NCBI GenBank assembly: GCA_039566865.1
Contig: CM076943.1
Location: 42,230,663 to 42,294,662, forward strand
DNA: 64,000 nucleotides
Source of the DNA: Aurelia coerulea
Taxonomy: Eukaryota; Cnidaria; Scyphozoa; Semaeostomeae; Ulmaridae
Direction of reading: 5' to 3'
The notes beneath the pieces are model-generated. The model ran no database searches. It worked only from the letters and a program-made list of their open reading frames with translations, and was not told where the DNA came from. Each line of letters opens with the position of its first letter. Position 1 is the first letter of the stretch. The position numbers were made by a program, and so were the translations under genes. This document shows, piece by piece, positions 9,836 to 20,799 of the stretch.

Positions 9836-10424
9836 CACACTGGGAACCATGGTCCTACCTTTGTCCGAAAACCGGTAGCTAACGACCAAATTTTGCACCA
9901 CCTTTGTCCCAAAAACTGGTAGTTTTTGATGGCAAATTTCCGCTGTTATTTTTATCAATTTGGTGGACAATTTCAACATGATTTATCATTGACGATGTTT
10001 GTCCCAAAAACCGGTAGTTTCGACCAAATACTGTTTTTCGAAAGCAAGTAGTAGTTATAGATATGAAAGTACAAGTGTCCCAAACCAGCTGCCGGACAAT
10101 GATAGGACCGCTTTGGTGAAAAATTAGAAATTCTGGCCTTTTTTCAGAAATATGCCGGACAAAGGTAGAACCGCTTTAGTGAAAAATTGGAATTTCTGGT
10201 CCTTTTTCCGTAATTGGCAGACAAAGGTAGAACCGCTTACGTGAAAATTTGAAATACTGGTCTTTTCTGCTGAAACTTGGGGGACAGAGGGAGAACCAGC
10301 TTATAGATAAACTTCTGAATTTTGATTAGATAGGACGTTAGAAAACTTGATTTTTGTGACAAACTGATGGAATAGGAAGATTGATATTCAAATTTCAACC
10401 TTTGTCCCAAAAGCTGGTTGTTTT
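9836..10424. repeat. Array of TTTGTCC/ACCGGTAG words in both orientations
   Basis: Units like TTTGTCCCAAAAACCGGTAG occur at about 9860, 9902 and 9997, and again near 10399. Inverse-type units GCCGGACAAAGGTAGAACCG occur at about 10091, 10153, 10207 and 10268. The segment is therefore a loose palindrome of 55-100 bp spaced repeats. It has no coding content. Confidence 0.6.
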
Positions 10425-10624
10425 GGGCAAGAAAGTCGTACTATTTGATAAAAGAACTGGTTATTTTTTCCATTTCCTCTGGACAAACATGGGGTCAAAT
10501 ATTTTACAGTACTTACCCGCCCCGGCCTCAAGGGCCCTGAAGTAACTATAATCGGGCTGTAGGAAACGCTGCATTTAAAAAAGGTATGATACATCGACTT
10601 ATTCCTATTCTAAATTATCATCTA

Positions 10625-10742
10625 TCTCGTTCCTTTCATTCATTCATTCATTTTTATTTATTTAGGCACGGTAGCCCCGTCAATCCATATGAACTGCTTT
10701 TCAGGGGGCCGTGGCAAAACATTTACTAATTCAAAAGATCAC
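10625..10742 (-). mobile_element. LINE 3' end with ATGA-type tail
   Basis: On the minus strand, GGGGCTACCGTGCCTAAATA is followed by an AATGAATGAATGAATG tail, a usual 3' terminus of CR1/L2-like LINEs. It continues the coding fragment at 12470-12735 across the inserted MITE. Confidence 0.6.
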
Positions 10743-12469
10743 TACCGGGTGTCCCAAATCAAATTTCCGGCTTTTGATTGAACGCAGACAAAAAAGTTCG
10801 TTATCTGGCAATTTCTATTCATTCTAGGTACATGCTGGACATTTCAACTTAAAGTTTGGCATATCGTAGGAAGAAATCAGTAATCTGAAGATGGAGTTAT
10901 TAGTCCTAACATCGCATCTTCATGGTGAAGGCAAAACCAGAGAGATTAGTAGGCCTTTCTGCATCATCGTGGTGGAGCATCATCGTGGTGGTGAGATGTT
11001 CTTCCCCGTATAAACAGGTCTTTAATGAAAGGCCGAACAAACTTTGGACACCCTGTACACAAATTTACATAAAAGCAAACTTTTACATAAAAACACACAG
11101 CTTTCTATCTTGGTAAGTGCATACAGCCAGCTGGATGAACTCCAACATAGTAACTGTATTTTAGGGGAAGATCTTGATGAATTCACAGAGAGGAGGGTGT
11201 GATTTCTGCAATTCAGTGGAGTGGACTATATATGGAATTCACTTACAAGGGTAGCAAAATTCAAATGCTTATATACAATCTATCCAATTCTAGAAACATA
11301 AATTTAACAAATCTAAGTCCAAAAAATAATCGATACGTTTTCATTCCCAGACTTAGGCCTATATTTTCTTTTCATGTCGAACATTCTTCATGAGCCTGAC
11401 AAGCATGAAGCATGAAATGAATGATCATCGATCCCCTGCGCAAATAACAAAATGGTCGATTGTTCTCATACAATTCATTTCAATAATAGCTTTGTAGCTT
11501 TGTAGCATTTAATAGCAACATCAATAACAACATTTTGTTTACAAGGGAAAATTAAAAAGGGCCCCATTTTGACTTAGGCCACTGGGGCAAAAGTACTAAT
11601 TTTTGCTTCACTACTGGGACAAGCAAAGGGCCCACTGGGACAAATGTCCCACTAGTCAGTACGTTAAAAAATACCCTGGGTGGAGGGGGAATCTCCGGAC
11701 GAGCAACACAAAAACTGGGTTGACACTTTGTTTCATTGCCTTGACGACGTGCAAGAGTTCCGCTCATTGAGCATATTTGAAGTAAAAAAGGTCTGAAAAT
11801 CGAATCTAATAGGTCTCAGGGGGGAAATACTACGTTCATACCTTGCCACTTAATTCGGACTGGACGAAGGACACACAAAGATGAATGATTGCATAATATG
11901 GTAGGTCGAAAAAGCAATTGAAACTATTCTTTAGTTAAGAAAAGACAGTCTATTCTACTCCGTGCCGTGAAACCGTGAAAAAGTAAAAATTCCCTTTTGC
12001 AATTCCCAGTTGGCCCAAGGCAACAATAACAGCAGCAAACAGTTGTCCTGAGACCTATTTGTTTCTATTCTTCCGAACTTAGGCTAATTCGCACAATCAA
12101 AAATGATTTAATTCTAAATTCCGTTCAATTACAAAGCAACGCTTTCTCTTGTGAATAAAATTTCTGCCCGCTCGGGACGTCAAGGTATTGAAAGAATTGT
12201 CAACTCAATTTTCGTGTTGCTCGTCGAGCGAGTCCCCACCATAACGAAGCAGGAAGGCGTCATATTCTCTCTGGTTTTGCCTTGAACTTGAAAGTGAAAT
12301 GTTAGAGCTCATAACTCCATTTTCAGATTACTAATTTCTTCCTACGATATGCCAAACTGTAAGTTGCAATATCTAGCACGTAGCTGGAATGAATAGAAAT
12401 TGCCAGATTAAGGAGATTTTTCTCTGTGCTCAATCAAACGTCGGAAATTTTTTTTTGGGACACCCGGTA
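10743..12469. repeat. Element with mariner-like CCGGGTGTCCCA ends, inserted in a LINE
   Basis: Flanked by TA on both sides. The left end is TACCGGGTGTCCCAAATC and the right end is GGGACACCCGGTA. Inverted arms extend about 200 bp: the left segment GGCATATCGTAGGAAGAAAT near 10858 has its complement at about 12335-12355. TA target and the GGTGTCCCA terminus are typical of Tc1/mariner non-autonomous elements. No transposase was seen in the 1.7 kb. Confidence 0.75.
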
Positions 12470-12735
12470 TATAATAGTTAACAAAAATAAAAGAATTCTT
12501 GTTAAGGCAAGTTTTTGATTCTTCTCTTAAAAGTGGCAAGGGAGGGTGCCTGTTTGGCATCAGGTTCAAGTTGATTCCAAAGCTTAGGTCCACGAAAAGA
12601 TATAGCCCTCTGCCCATTGTTAGTTTTTCGTAATGGTAACGAGAGATCAGTATCGGTGTTTCTCAGTTTTCTGACATTTCGAGTAGAATTTTTTTTCGAA
12701 CAAGTCTGAAAGGTACTCCGGTACTTCATGATATA
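12470..12735 (-). pseudogene. LINE reverse transcriptase C-terminus
   Basis: The minus frame reads LPLRKTNNGQRAISFRGPKL then WNQLEPDAKQAPSLATFKRRIKNLP and stop. This is the conserved tail of CR1/L2-like reverse transcriptases (Y-GQRS-F-W-LP-F-K pattern). Its 3' UTR and tail are displaced to 10625-10742 by the MITE. Confidence 0.75.
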
Positions 12736-12838
12736 CCGATAGTGTTTGTCTACCTCTCCTATGAAGGCGCCATCCCCGCGCGTGTCCCGCGTGTGGCGGC
12801 AGATTGATGTGACCTCTCGATGGCCCTGGAGGCAATTA

Positions 12839-14216
12839 TAGCATACAGTTCAAATCCTTACTGGCTGCTGAAGCACGCGGAAATAATCCAATTTCACCGT
12901 AATCAGCCAATCAAATCGTCTCTTTCTAACATCGTGATATCAAATCGGTCGTTGGAAGGGAATTCTTGAGTACCCTCACGAAATTCATTAATGTACCAAA
13001 CAGCCAAAAAGTGTTTTATCCCTTTTGTTTCCATTTGAATAAATTGAGAAAGACAGACGTGCCAAATTTGTTCATGAGTGCACAAACTGTGTCGAATCGC
13101 TTTACTTTGTATCACAATAAAATAGCAATGCGATATTTGAGCAGGTTACTAGGGCTTGCAGAGAAAGACGGAACAAACAAATTTGCAGAAATTGCTTGAG
13201 ACTGGATGTTTTTGAACAAAATTTGGAGACATTGAATTGAAAATGAAGTCAATATGATGCTTGAGTCATTGGTAAGTGAATCATTTTGCTCTAGAATACA
13301 AACTAAGCCTTATTGGGGCCATCGTATGAGGTTTAATAGGTGAGAAGCTTAGGCCCAAATAACATTTCTGACAGAGATCGCTGAAAATCGCCTGCGATCT
13401 TGATATGTAAAAGAAGGGAAGTGTTTGGGCTATTTCTTAGGGCAATATCCATAATCGATGAGATTTTTATCCTTATATCTTATTTGTAGCGAATTTGATC
13501 AATGTTTCAACGAAGGTTTAATATTCGTCTACCGGAAAATTAATACAATTTCGGCTCCAAATGAGATACAGTAAGTACCCGCAAATAAGAAACCCCCTTG
13601 AATAAGAAACAGGCCTCCTTTTCTTCAAAATAGGCTCCTTTAATAAGAAACAATCTTAGGTCTGAAATTTAAATTTTCAGGATTGCTATGGTTTGTTCCT
13701 GAATGCCAAAAGATATTCAAATAAATGACTGTGATAGAATGTAGTATTCTCAAAACAGAATGAACATTTTCAAAATGAAAAATGCATACCACAACAACGT
13801 AACATGGTAAAAATGTAAAATGTACCATTAAGGTTAAATACACATGCATGTATGGTACTGTCATATACCTTGACTTTACCTATGTATAAGAAACATTGAC
13901 CCTGATCATGAAAAGGTTTCTTTAAATAAGAAACTCTCTGAGACCCCAATTTAAAAAGTGGTTTCTTATTTGCGGGTACCCGCTGTATTTGTCCATGCAT
14001 TGAAATTGCAGAGGGGCATCCCTTCTACCGAAAAATTGCATGCAATTATTGTAATTTAGTAGCCATTTCAGTTTTCGTGAGGGTACTCAAGAATTCCCTT
14101 CCAACGACCGATTTGATATCACGGGGTTAGAAAGAGGCGATTTGATTGGCTGAGCACGGTGAAATTGGATGATTTCCACTTGCTTCAGCAACCAGTAAGG
14201 ATTTGAACTATATGCT
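12839..14216. repeat. TIR element with arms of about 145 bp and an 8-bp target duplication
   Basis: The left arm (12839-12987) and right arm (14072-14216) are reverse complements with few differences, e.g. GAGTACCCTCACGAAA against TTTTCGTGAGGGTACTC. GGCAATTA and GGCAGTTA flank the element, an imperfect 8-bp duplication as made by hAT-like transposases. It carries a second MITE at 13567-13987. A solo arm of the same family is at 16210-16355. Confidence 0.7.
13567..13987. repeat. Nested foldback MITE with GTACCCGCAAATAAGAAAC ends
   Basis: TACAGTAAGTACCCGCAAAT at 13567 and its near complement ending CCCGCTGTA at 13987 form a TIR of about 27 bp. Inner TAAGAAAC words repeat. It is nested inside the element at 12839-14216. 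Confidence 0.75.
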
Positions 14217-14919
14217 GGCAGTTACGCAACTCTCTCGAGGAACTTCCGTTTCTTGGATGAAGTCGCTCAGTACCTTTCCCAATCTAATCTATGGTGGTTA
14301 ATTTGATATTGCGTCTTTAATGGATATGATGTTTTTAAAGAGCAAAACATAACTGCAGCAGTGCTAGAGATCATTTTGAAATTCATGCATTTAGAATTTA
14401 AAGATAACCAACAAATCAAGAGACTTTTAAAACTAAAATGCTAGATTTTTTATGTTGAGTTAAATCGCTTTATTACTATAGCCTGATCCAAATTTCTTGT
14501 AAAAATGTGTGGACTGACAGGGCACCGTGCCTAAAGTGAGAATAGAATATAATTGAATTGAAAATAGAATTGAATTGAAGAATGGCCCTAGATCCTCAAG
14601 GTCTAGTCAATGTGCCCCCCGTGGGTATTAAATGGTGTTTGAGGGAGCGAAAAGTCACGATGTGTCTTCATGGGTTGTGGTCAGCAACCTTTGAGTCATA
14701 TGGGTTGGGTTTTCTAATGTTAAATTAACCACCATATTTTCACAGCGGCTCCCCTTTATTTAGTAGCCACTTGACGGTTGACCGAGAAGACGCATGTCTG
14801 CCCTTTTGTATAAGACCTCAGATTAGTCCATTGACTATACATGGTTGGGGCAGGGCGGTTTCGTCACGCCTTCCGCGTTCCTTTTAGCTTCGCTGTAGTA
14901 TAGCTATATCAACTTCGTG
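14217..14919. other. No gene; LINE 3' tail remnant
   Basis: GGCACCGTGCCTAAAGTGAG at about 14521, followed by AATTGAATTG repeats to 14580, resembles a plus-strand LINE 3' end. The rest is unassigned. Confidence 0.4.
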
Positions 14920-15493
14920 TTAGGGACAGTGCAAAGTTTATTTTATAACATGGCCAGTGCAAAACGCAAGGGGGCAACTCTTTTTTATGAGCTTGTACCA
15001 CTTGTACAGAGCTGGGTCAACACTTTTTAGAAAGCGATATGAAAGGGGAAGTTACTTTTTATAAGCTCAAGACGACGTTTGGAAGCTAAAATGCCTCATT
15101 TTCATGACAAAATTGTATATCATGCAAATTGAGAAATGCTTGAAAGGATGTGTGCGAAAATGAAAATGACGCAAAATGTCCTTGGCACTGCAGTCGCTTG
15201 CAAGAACGATTCATCAGTCATTTCTCTTCAGACATCTTACATTTTTTTCGTTGACAAAGACAAAGGGCAAGAATTATTTTTGTTATGTTCTTTGGCTAAA
15301 GCTATCGGTAGTACTTGACAACTCTTGATAACATCTGTAGTTCTTGAATACGGAAGACACATTTTTTTAAGGAAAGGGTGATGGGACAGTTGTGTTTTTT
15401 TGCAATAATTTCACATAGGGCGAGCAGACTTTTTTGCAAGAATGTTTGTTCTCCACCCGCCATGTAATATAATGAATTTTGCACTGTCCCTTA
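14920..15493. repeat. MITE with GGGACAGTGCAAA inverted ends
   Basis: TTAGGGACAGTGCAAAGTTT at 14920 is matched in reverse by TTTTGCACTGTCCCTTA ending at 15493. Similarity continues for about 33 bp, including the CATGGC word. It is 574 bp long with no coding content. Confidence 0.65.
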
Positions 15494-15518
15494 TAGTTCG
15501 TCTACTTTAGCAGTAGTT

Positions 15519-15643
15519 GTAGACTTGCCCCAAGTCTATTTCGTCAAAAAAAGTTGAAGGGAAAAGCGAAAACGAAATACTTTCGCAGAATACTTTCTGA
15601 TAGACTTACTACAGTTGACGAAATAGACTTGGGGCAAGTCTAC
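15519..15643. repeat. Foldback with perfect 29-bp arms
   Basis: The arm beginning GTAGACTTGCCCCAAGTC (15519-15547) is exactly complementary to 15615-15643. A related solo end occurs near 48880. Confidence 0.85.
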
Positions 15644-15762
15644 AGTATTTGTTGACTGTTAACTTTTTGAGTTGTTGAGATTGTTTATTATAATCGAAGG
15701 CCTCTTTTCGACCCTTCATCTATCACCTAAAGTTTGATTCAATTCAATGCCTCAAGTATTCG

Positions 15763-15927
15763 CGTGGCGTGGCGTGGCGTGGCGTGGCGTGGCGTGGCGT
15801 GGCGTGGCGTGGCGTGGCGTGGCGTGGCGTGGCGTGGCGTGGCGTGGCGTGGCGTGGCGTGGCGTGGCGTGGCGTGGCGTGGCGTGGCGTGGCGTGGCGT
15901 GGCGTGGCGTGGCGTGGCGTGGCGTGG
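15763..15927. repeat. GCGTG pentanucleotide satellite, 33 perfect units
   Basis: 165 bp of uninterrupted GCGTG repeats. Because the period is 5, every frame on a strand reads the same pentapeptide register, so the open frames spanning it are not evidence of a gene. Confidence 0.97.
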
Positions 15928-16209
15928 TAGCACTAAACTATGATTTCTTCCGTGTCAATGAACCTTTCTCGACGAAGATGAGGTAGACCGGTCTCAAAGC
16001 ATGAAATACAACCGCAAACTATTTGTCCATTCTACCAGTTGAGTCAATACAAAGGCCCTGCGTTTGAAAAATGTTGCTCCCTCAATATCAAAGCAATAAT
16101 ATTGAAAATCGTCTTATCTTATTCCCAATATGTCCAATTAGGTTCAGAAATTTACACTATTTTAATCAGCCATTCTGTCCCGTCGATATGAGAGATTTTC
16201 TACAGAAAG

Positions 16210-16355
16210 CCAAGATAAGGCTCAAATCCTTACTGGTTGTCAGAGCATGCGGAAATCATCCAATTTCATGCTTGTCAGCCAATGAGATCACCGCTTTCTA
16301 GCCCCTGGAGACAAAATCGGTCGTTTGAGGTAAATTTCCTAGTACCCTCACTAAA
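16210..16355. repeat. Solo terminal arm of the 12839-14216 element family
   Basis: CAAATCCTTACTGGTTGTCA, the GGAAATCATCCAATTTCA word and CTAGTACCCTCAC correspond in order to the arm at 12848-12987. No partner arm was found nearby. Confidence 0.6.
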
Positions 16356-16574
16356 ACTGAAATGGATGCTAAAATACTTCAGTTATTTGCAATTTTTTTT
16401 AATAAATCAGTTGTGGGGATGTCCGTCCAGAGCTGTTTACATGTTTAGGCACACAGCTTGTTTGGGGCCGGAGAAACGTTCATTTTCTTGTCCAAGAATA
16501 TTGACCTTCGTCCAAATATCTATAGAAATTGCTACAAATGAGATATACAGATAATAATTTTAGCGATTATGCAT

Positions 16575-16860
16575 ATACCCACTGGAAAAAACAGCGGAAT
16601 TCCACCGGGTTTTCAGCCGGAATTCCTGTGAATTCCGCCGGGAAAATTTAAAATTCCGCCGGATTCCCAGCGGAAGTCCACCAGCTTCCCCAGGAGCTTC
16701 CCGGTGGAATCCAGGCGGAATCCCGGCAAAATTCCTCCGGTAAATATGTTCAAACGAGCCGAAATTTTCCACCAAAATACCGGTCAAATTTCGGCTTAAT
16801 CTGGCACAATTTCAGTGGAATTCCACCGGTATTTTAGCGGTATCAATCCGGAAATTTTAC
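16575..16860. repeat. Degenerate AATTCCGCCGG repeat cluster
   Basis: Variants of GGAATTCCACCGG, AATTCCGCCGGGA and GGCGGAATCCC recur about every 15-25 bp in both senses over about 285 bp, in DNA that is otherwise poor in CCGG. It is GC-rich compared with its flanks and shows no coding pattern. Confidence 0.65.
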
Positions 16861-16879
16861 GGACGAGAAATTTGGTTCG

Positions 16880-17612
16880 GAAAACTTGTATCAGAGAAGA
16901 TGGTATCGACGTTTGTGTCGTTTTTTCAACGTGAAGAAATCTCAATCCCCTCATTACTCGTTTGCGGGATTCCAGATTAACGTGAAATTACCTACAATCT
17001 TAGAGCAACACGCGCTTACAACCAAAATTTTGGGCGAACTGTCCGTTTTTCGAATACACGTATTTTTTTATAAGAAACTAAGAATTTGGGCCAGTACTGA
17101 GAGTTTCTTAAAATTATCCGATTTTGAGTACTCAAAGTTTCTTACGAGCTTCTTAGAAGTTCCATAACAGTCTTAATGTTCACTACCTGTGCCCTCATGA
17201 ATATTTCAAAAACAAGGATTTTTATGCCTTTCCAATGTTTAGATATTACTCAAATACAGGAACCAAGTGATAGAAAGTAAAGATATGTCAAGGATTTCCT
17301 TTATCAAAGTAAATAGTTTCTTAACTTACATTTTCTCAGTACTGAAGCTTCTTAATTTTTTGGCGATCTGAGAGTTGAGTTTCTTAAAAGCAGTTTCTTA
17401 TAAAAAAAAATACGTACACGTATTTCCAAAATACTCTATTTTAATGGAATCTTCTTCGTGGTGATATAAAGTATTCAGTAAGCATTGCTAAATTCAAACG
17501 TAAACTTCTTGCAAGCATACGACCATTAGGAAACTCTACTTATAGACCTTATAACATTCATGACATTGAAGGTGTTAGATCTTTAACAAAACTTCGTTTG
17601 AATTTTAGTGCA
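16880..17612 (+). pseudogene. LINE reverse transcriptase C-terminal fragment split by a MITE
   Basis: About 16886-16955 reads YQRRWYRRLCRFFNVKKSQS plus PHY, and 17463-17612 reads WNLLRGDIKYSVSIAKFKRK followed by LLASIRPLGNSTYR and LTKLRLNFSAL. Both are the region found after the thumb of cnidarian/fish-type LINE reverse transcriptases. They are separated by the AAGAAACT MITE at 17055-17422 and terminated by another MITE at 17613. A stop codon lies before WNLL. Confidence 0.65.
17055..17422. repeat. AAGAAACT-family MITE, copy inside a LINE
   Basis: The ends TACACGTATTTTTTTATAAG (left) and TTCTTATAAAAAAAAATACG (right) are inverted. Internal AGTTTCTTA words recur, as does the segment TGTGCCCTCATGAATATTTC. 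Close relatives are at 39664-40065 (inverse orientation) and 52806-53154. Confidence 0.8.
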
Positions 17613-18000
17613 TTAACCCTATTTTTACCGGGGGGGGGGGCGTTTTTCGCCCCCCTATCGGATTTTTCTTAATAGCTCCCAAACGATGTCACCTACAATG
17701 CTGAAACTCCTTGACTTTTCCTAAAACTTAGTTGGCAATCAGAAAATAGAAATTTCAATACCTATTGTTTGACCACGTGACCACCACATGCCCATATTTG
17801 GAGAGTGGTCACAAAGAAATTCTTAAAAATGGCTCTAATTTCTTCCTTTGTTACTAAATCTCAACAATATATATACCATTCGATTTGTCTCGATGAATAC
17901 TTTCGTTTGATATATAATTTATTCATATTTGCTGACATCAGCAGTTTATTATTTCTATGACGTCATCAATCTTTATGACGTCATATTCCTAATGAATGAG
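17613..18000. repeat. TTAA-type MITE, 5' part only
   Basis: TTAACCCTATTTTTACC, a G tract and GCGTTTTTCGCCCCCC open the element. The following about 330 bp matches the reverse complement of 57600-57950 (for example CATATTTGGAGAGTGGTCAC and TATGACGTCAT). No right terminus was seen. Confidence 0.65.
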
Positions 18001-18753
18001 TAATTTTTCATGCAAAACTGATGGAATTACCTCAAATATCGATGAAGGTACTTGATTTCACCAATAATATGCGAAATTAAGCATCGAAGTCTTTGTAGAT
18101 GTCCAAGAAAAATGTATTTGACTCTAATAAATTCTTATCCTTTAATTGTACATCAAACTATTTTCATTTTATTCTACTTTTTTGTCTTAATTTCAACTAC
18201 AACGATTGTCAATAGGTAGGATTACAGGTCCTGGAATGATAACAGATAGTTTTATGCTGAACAAGTCAACCTGTCAAAATATTAGTTATCATTATTACCA
18301 TTATTACTACTTTTTGTTTGGAAAAGTTTCCTTTCGAACCATGTTGCTTTCGAATACATTTGCACCTTTGACCCGGATATTAACAGTACCACTAAAGGGT
18401 AAACCGTTTAGATCAATGATACGACTATGATCCAAGATTTGTTCTATATATTCATAATTTCTGCCGTCAATGCAGTTTTACTAAAAGCACATCGATGAAA
18501 TTTTTCCCATCGTTCTCACATCACTATTTTGTCTGTAAAACATCTAACTACGATTTAATAGATCAGACTACAAATTTGATGGAGGAAGGTGGGTTTAGGT
18601 CGCAATCAAACTGCAACAGACCGGTGTACTGTATTAGTAGCTTTGTTTTTTAGTCTTCTAGCGTTTGCGGTATTTTCCCATTTTTTAGTGCGGTATTGCG
18701 GTATTTGGTGTCTTTTTCGTGCGGTATTGCGGTATTGGGACCCCCTCCCGAAG
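18001..18753. other. No gene recognised
   Basis: AT-rich sequence; no repeat family or coding similarity seen other than short TTA runs. Confidence 0.35.
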
Positions 18754-19355
18754 TACCGGGTGTCCCAAAATGATGTAGTGTATTAACGTTCGATTGCTTA
18801 TATCTCCATAACCAATGAACCGATTTTCAAAAACTTCATTTGATCCGATTGCCGAAAGGCTAAATTGTTTTTGAGGATGTTGGCTGTGGTTTAGGCCAAT
18901 TTCTTCATGTTGAAAAGAAGATCGATAAACCTGGTCAAATCCAAGCCTTGCATAGCATGAAAAACAAACGGCCTTCTTTGCCAGTCATCATTTTAGATGT
19001 GATGCAAAAGGCTGAACTTTTATGTCGTTCATAGAATATATAGCGTTCAGAGAATACGAATTCAGTTAATACTGAGTTCAGAGAATATGAGCAGGAGTTC
19101 AGCCTTTTGTATCACATCTAAAATGTTAACTGGAAAAATAGGCCGTTTCTCCCTCATGCCATCTAAGGTTTTGAATTTGAGCAAGTTTATCGATCTTCTT
19201 TTCGACATGAAAACGCCGTGGTAAAACCGCAACCAACATTTAAAGTACAATTTAGCCTTTAGGCAATCAAATAAAACAAATTTTTGAAAATCGGTTCATT
19301 GGTTATGGAGATGTAAGGAATCAGACAATAATACATCATTTTGGGACACCCGGTA
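18754..19355. repeat. CCGGGTGTCCCA MITE, 602 bp
   Basis: TACCGGGTGTCCCAAAATGA and its complement ending at 19355 bound a long foldback. The arms share ATAACCAATGAACCGATTTT, TCGATCTTCTTTTC and the CAGCCTTTTG word around a centre near 19040. A near-identical copy lies in gene B intron 1 (24097-24693). Confidence 0.85.
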
Positions 19356-20287
19356 CCCCTCCTTGAAGACAGTCAGTTAACATTTTCATTGACTATGGAA
19401 TCAAGATAAAGATAAAAACCGAGTTGACAGACAAGAAGCATGAAAATGTTATACCAAAACAAGATCTTTATCAACAGATGGTCGTCAAGGTTTCAGTGAG
19501 TACGACCATAACCAAACTTAACACAAACTGAAAAGGACCTACCATACCAAATGTGTGATAACTTTTTTTCCTGTCGAAGCTGTACGAATCCTTTGGCAGA
19601 AATTCTCTCAAGACATCATATTCAATTTTAATATTTTTTTCGAAGAGTTAGATTTAGTTAGATTTTTTGTTTTCACTATAACAGACGGAATGTTGATAAT
19701 TTGCCTGGTTTTCGTGCTTAAAAAGGTCATACGCCATTTTGACAAATATTGATATACCAACTTGAGATTTAAAAAAAGGCTTTGTATTTTTAGATAGCTT
19801 AGGTGTTTATCTGTAAAATAGAAAAAGTTTCCAAAAATCGGTGCATTTATTGAAGAGATACAAGAACTCGAATTTCTGGGTTTTCAACGATACAACAAAC
19901 AAAAGGCCGGAAATTGCAATGTAAACAACAGTTCGCAATTTAGTCAAACTTTAAAAAATCATATCTCTGGATTTATAAGACGGATTTAAGAAATTTTTGT
20001 TTTATCGAATAGCTCAATGTCTCTTCGCCATGATCAAACCCTTAAATAGTGTATACTCGTATTTTCATTTTTTGGGATTAATTCCACGATTTCTAAAGAG
20101 CTGGATCACAGTGCGCTGGACCTATTATGGCTCATCAACAAGGACAGATAATGTTACAATAGAACTCGCTACTTTTCATTGACACCTAGATACAAAGCAA
20201 TTTGTGATTGCAGACAAAGGGAATTCCATGCTCGGTTGGTCAAGACATAAACAAAAACAAAGCAAGCTGCAAAAATTGCCCTGAAAC
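19356..20287. other. No gene recognised
   Basis: AT-rich, with no coding similarity and no repeat ends identified. Confidence 0.35.
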
Positions 20288-20607
20288 TCGGGTCGCTAGC
20301 GCGCTCGTTGTGCATTACAGAAATAGTTTTTAAGAGCAAATATTAGCACATATGGAAAGAAGAAGGATGTATCTAGACTTCTGCCTCGGGCATTTTATTT
20401 TTTTTTTTGTGCAGAAGCCAATTGGGAGGGGATTCAATTCTCGTACTTTTTAGGTGTCATTAAAACACTTACTGCTCAGCTTCTGTACGAAAAACATAAA
20501 ATGCCTGAGGCAGAAGTTTAGATATATCCTTCTTCTTTCGATATGTGCTAATATTTGCTCTTTGAAACCATTTCTGGAATGCACAACGACCGAGCTAGCG
20601 AGCCGAC
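20288..20607. repeat. Foldback element with arms of about 125 bp
   Basis: CTCGTTGTGCATTACAGAAA, AGCAAATATTAGCACATAT and the GACTTCTGCCTCGGGCATTT word on the left all recur in reverse on the right, ending GAGCTAGCGAGCCGACC at 20607. The centre is about 60 bp. Confidence 0.75.
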
Positions 20608-20799
20608 CTTTTATGGCTCATCCGTTATGTCAAACTCATTGGGCATCGAAGATACATTGAAAAGAGTTATATAAAAATCACCTGTTGATGATGGGTATAA
20701 TTTTAGAATTTTTACAGCTTCTTCAACGTGTCTTCTTCATTCTGATACTAGTGGTAGTGCAATCTTTATGAAGCAAAAATACTGTGCAAACAAAAACTG

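Noticed and set aside
9836..10424. CRISPR-like spacing of repeats
   Set aside because: Repeats are degenerate, in both orientations and irregularly spaced, in a eukaryotic sequence.
15734..15986. Open frames of about 65-80 codons on both strands over the GCGTG array
   Set aside because: A 5-bp repeat reads one pentapeptide in every frame; no sequence outside the array supports a gene.
16886..17167. 93-codon frame read as one gene
   Set aside because: Only its first 25 codons are LINE-derived; the rest runs into the AAGAAACT MITE.
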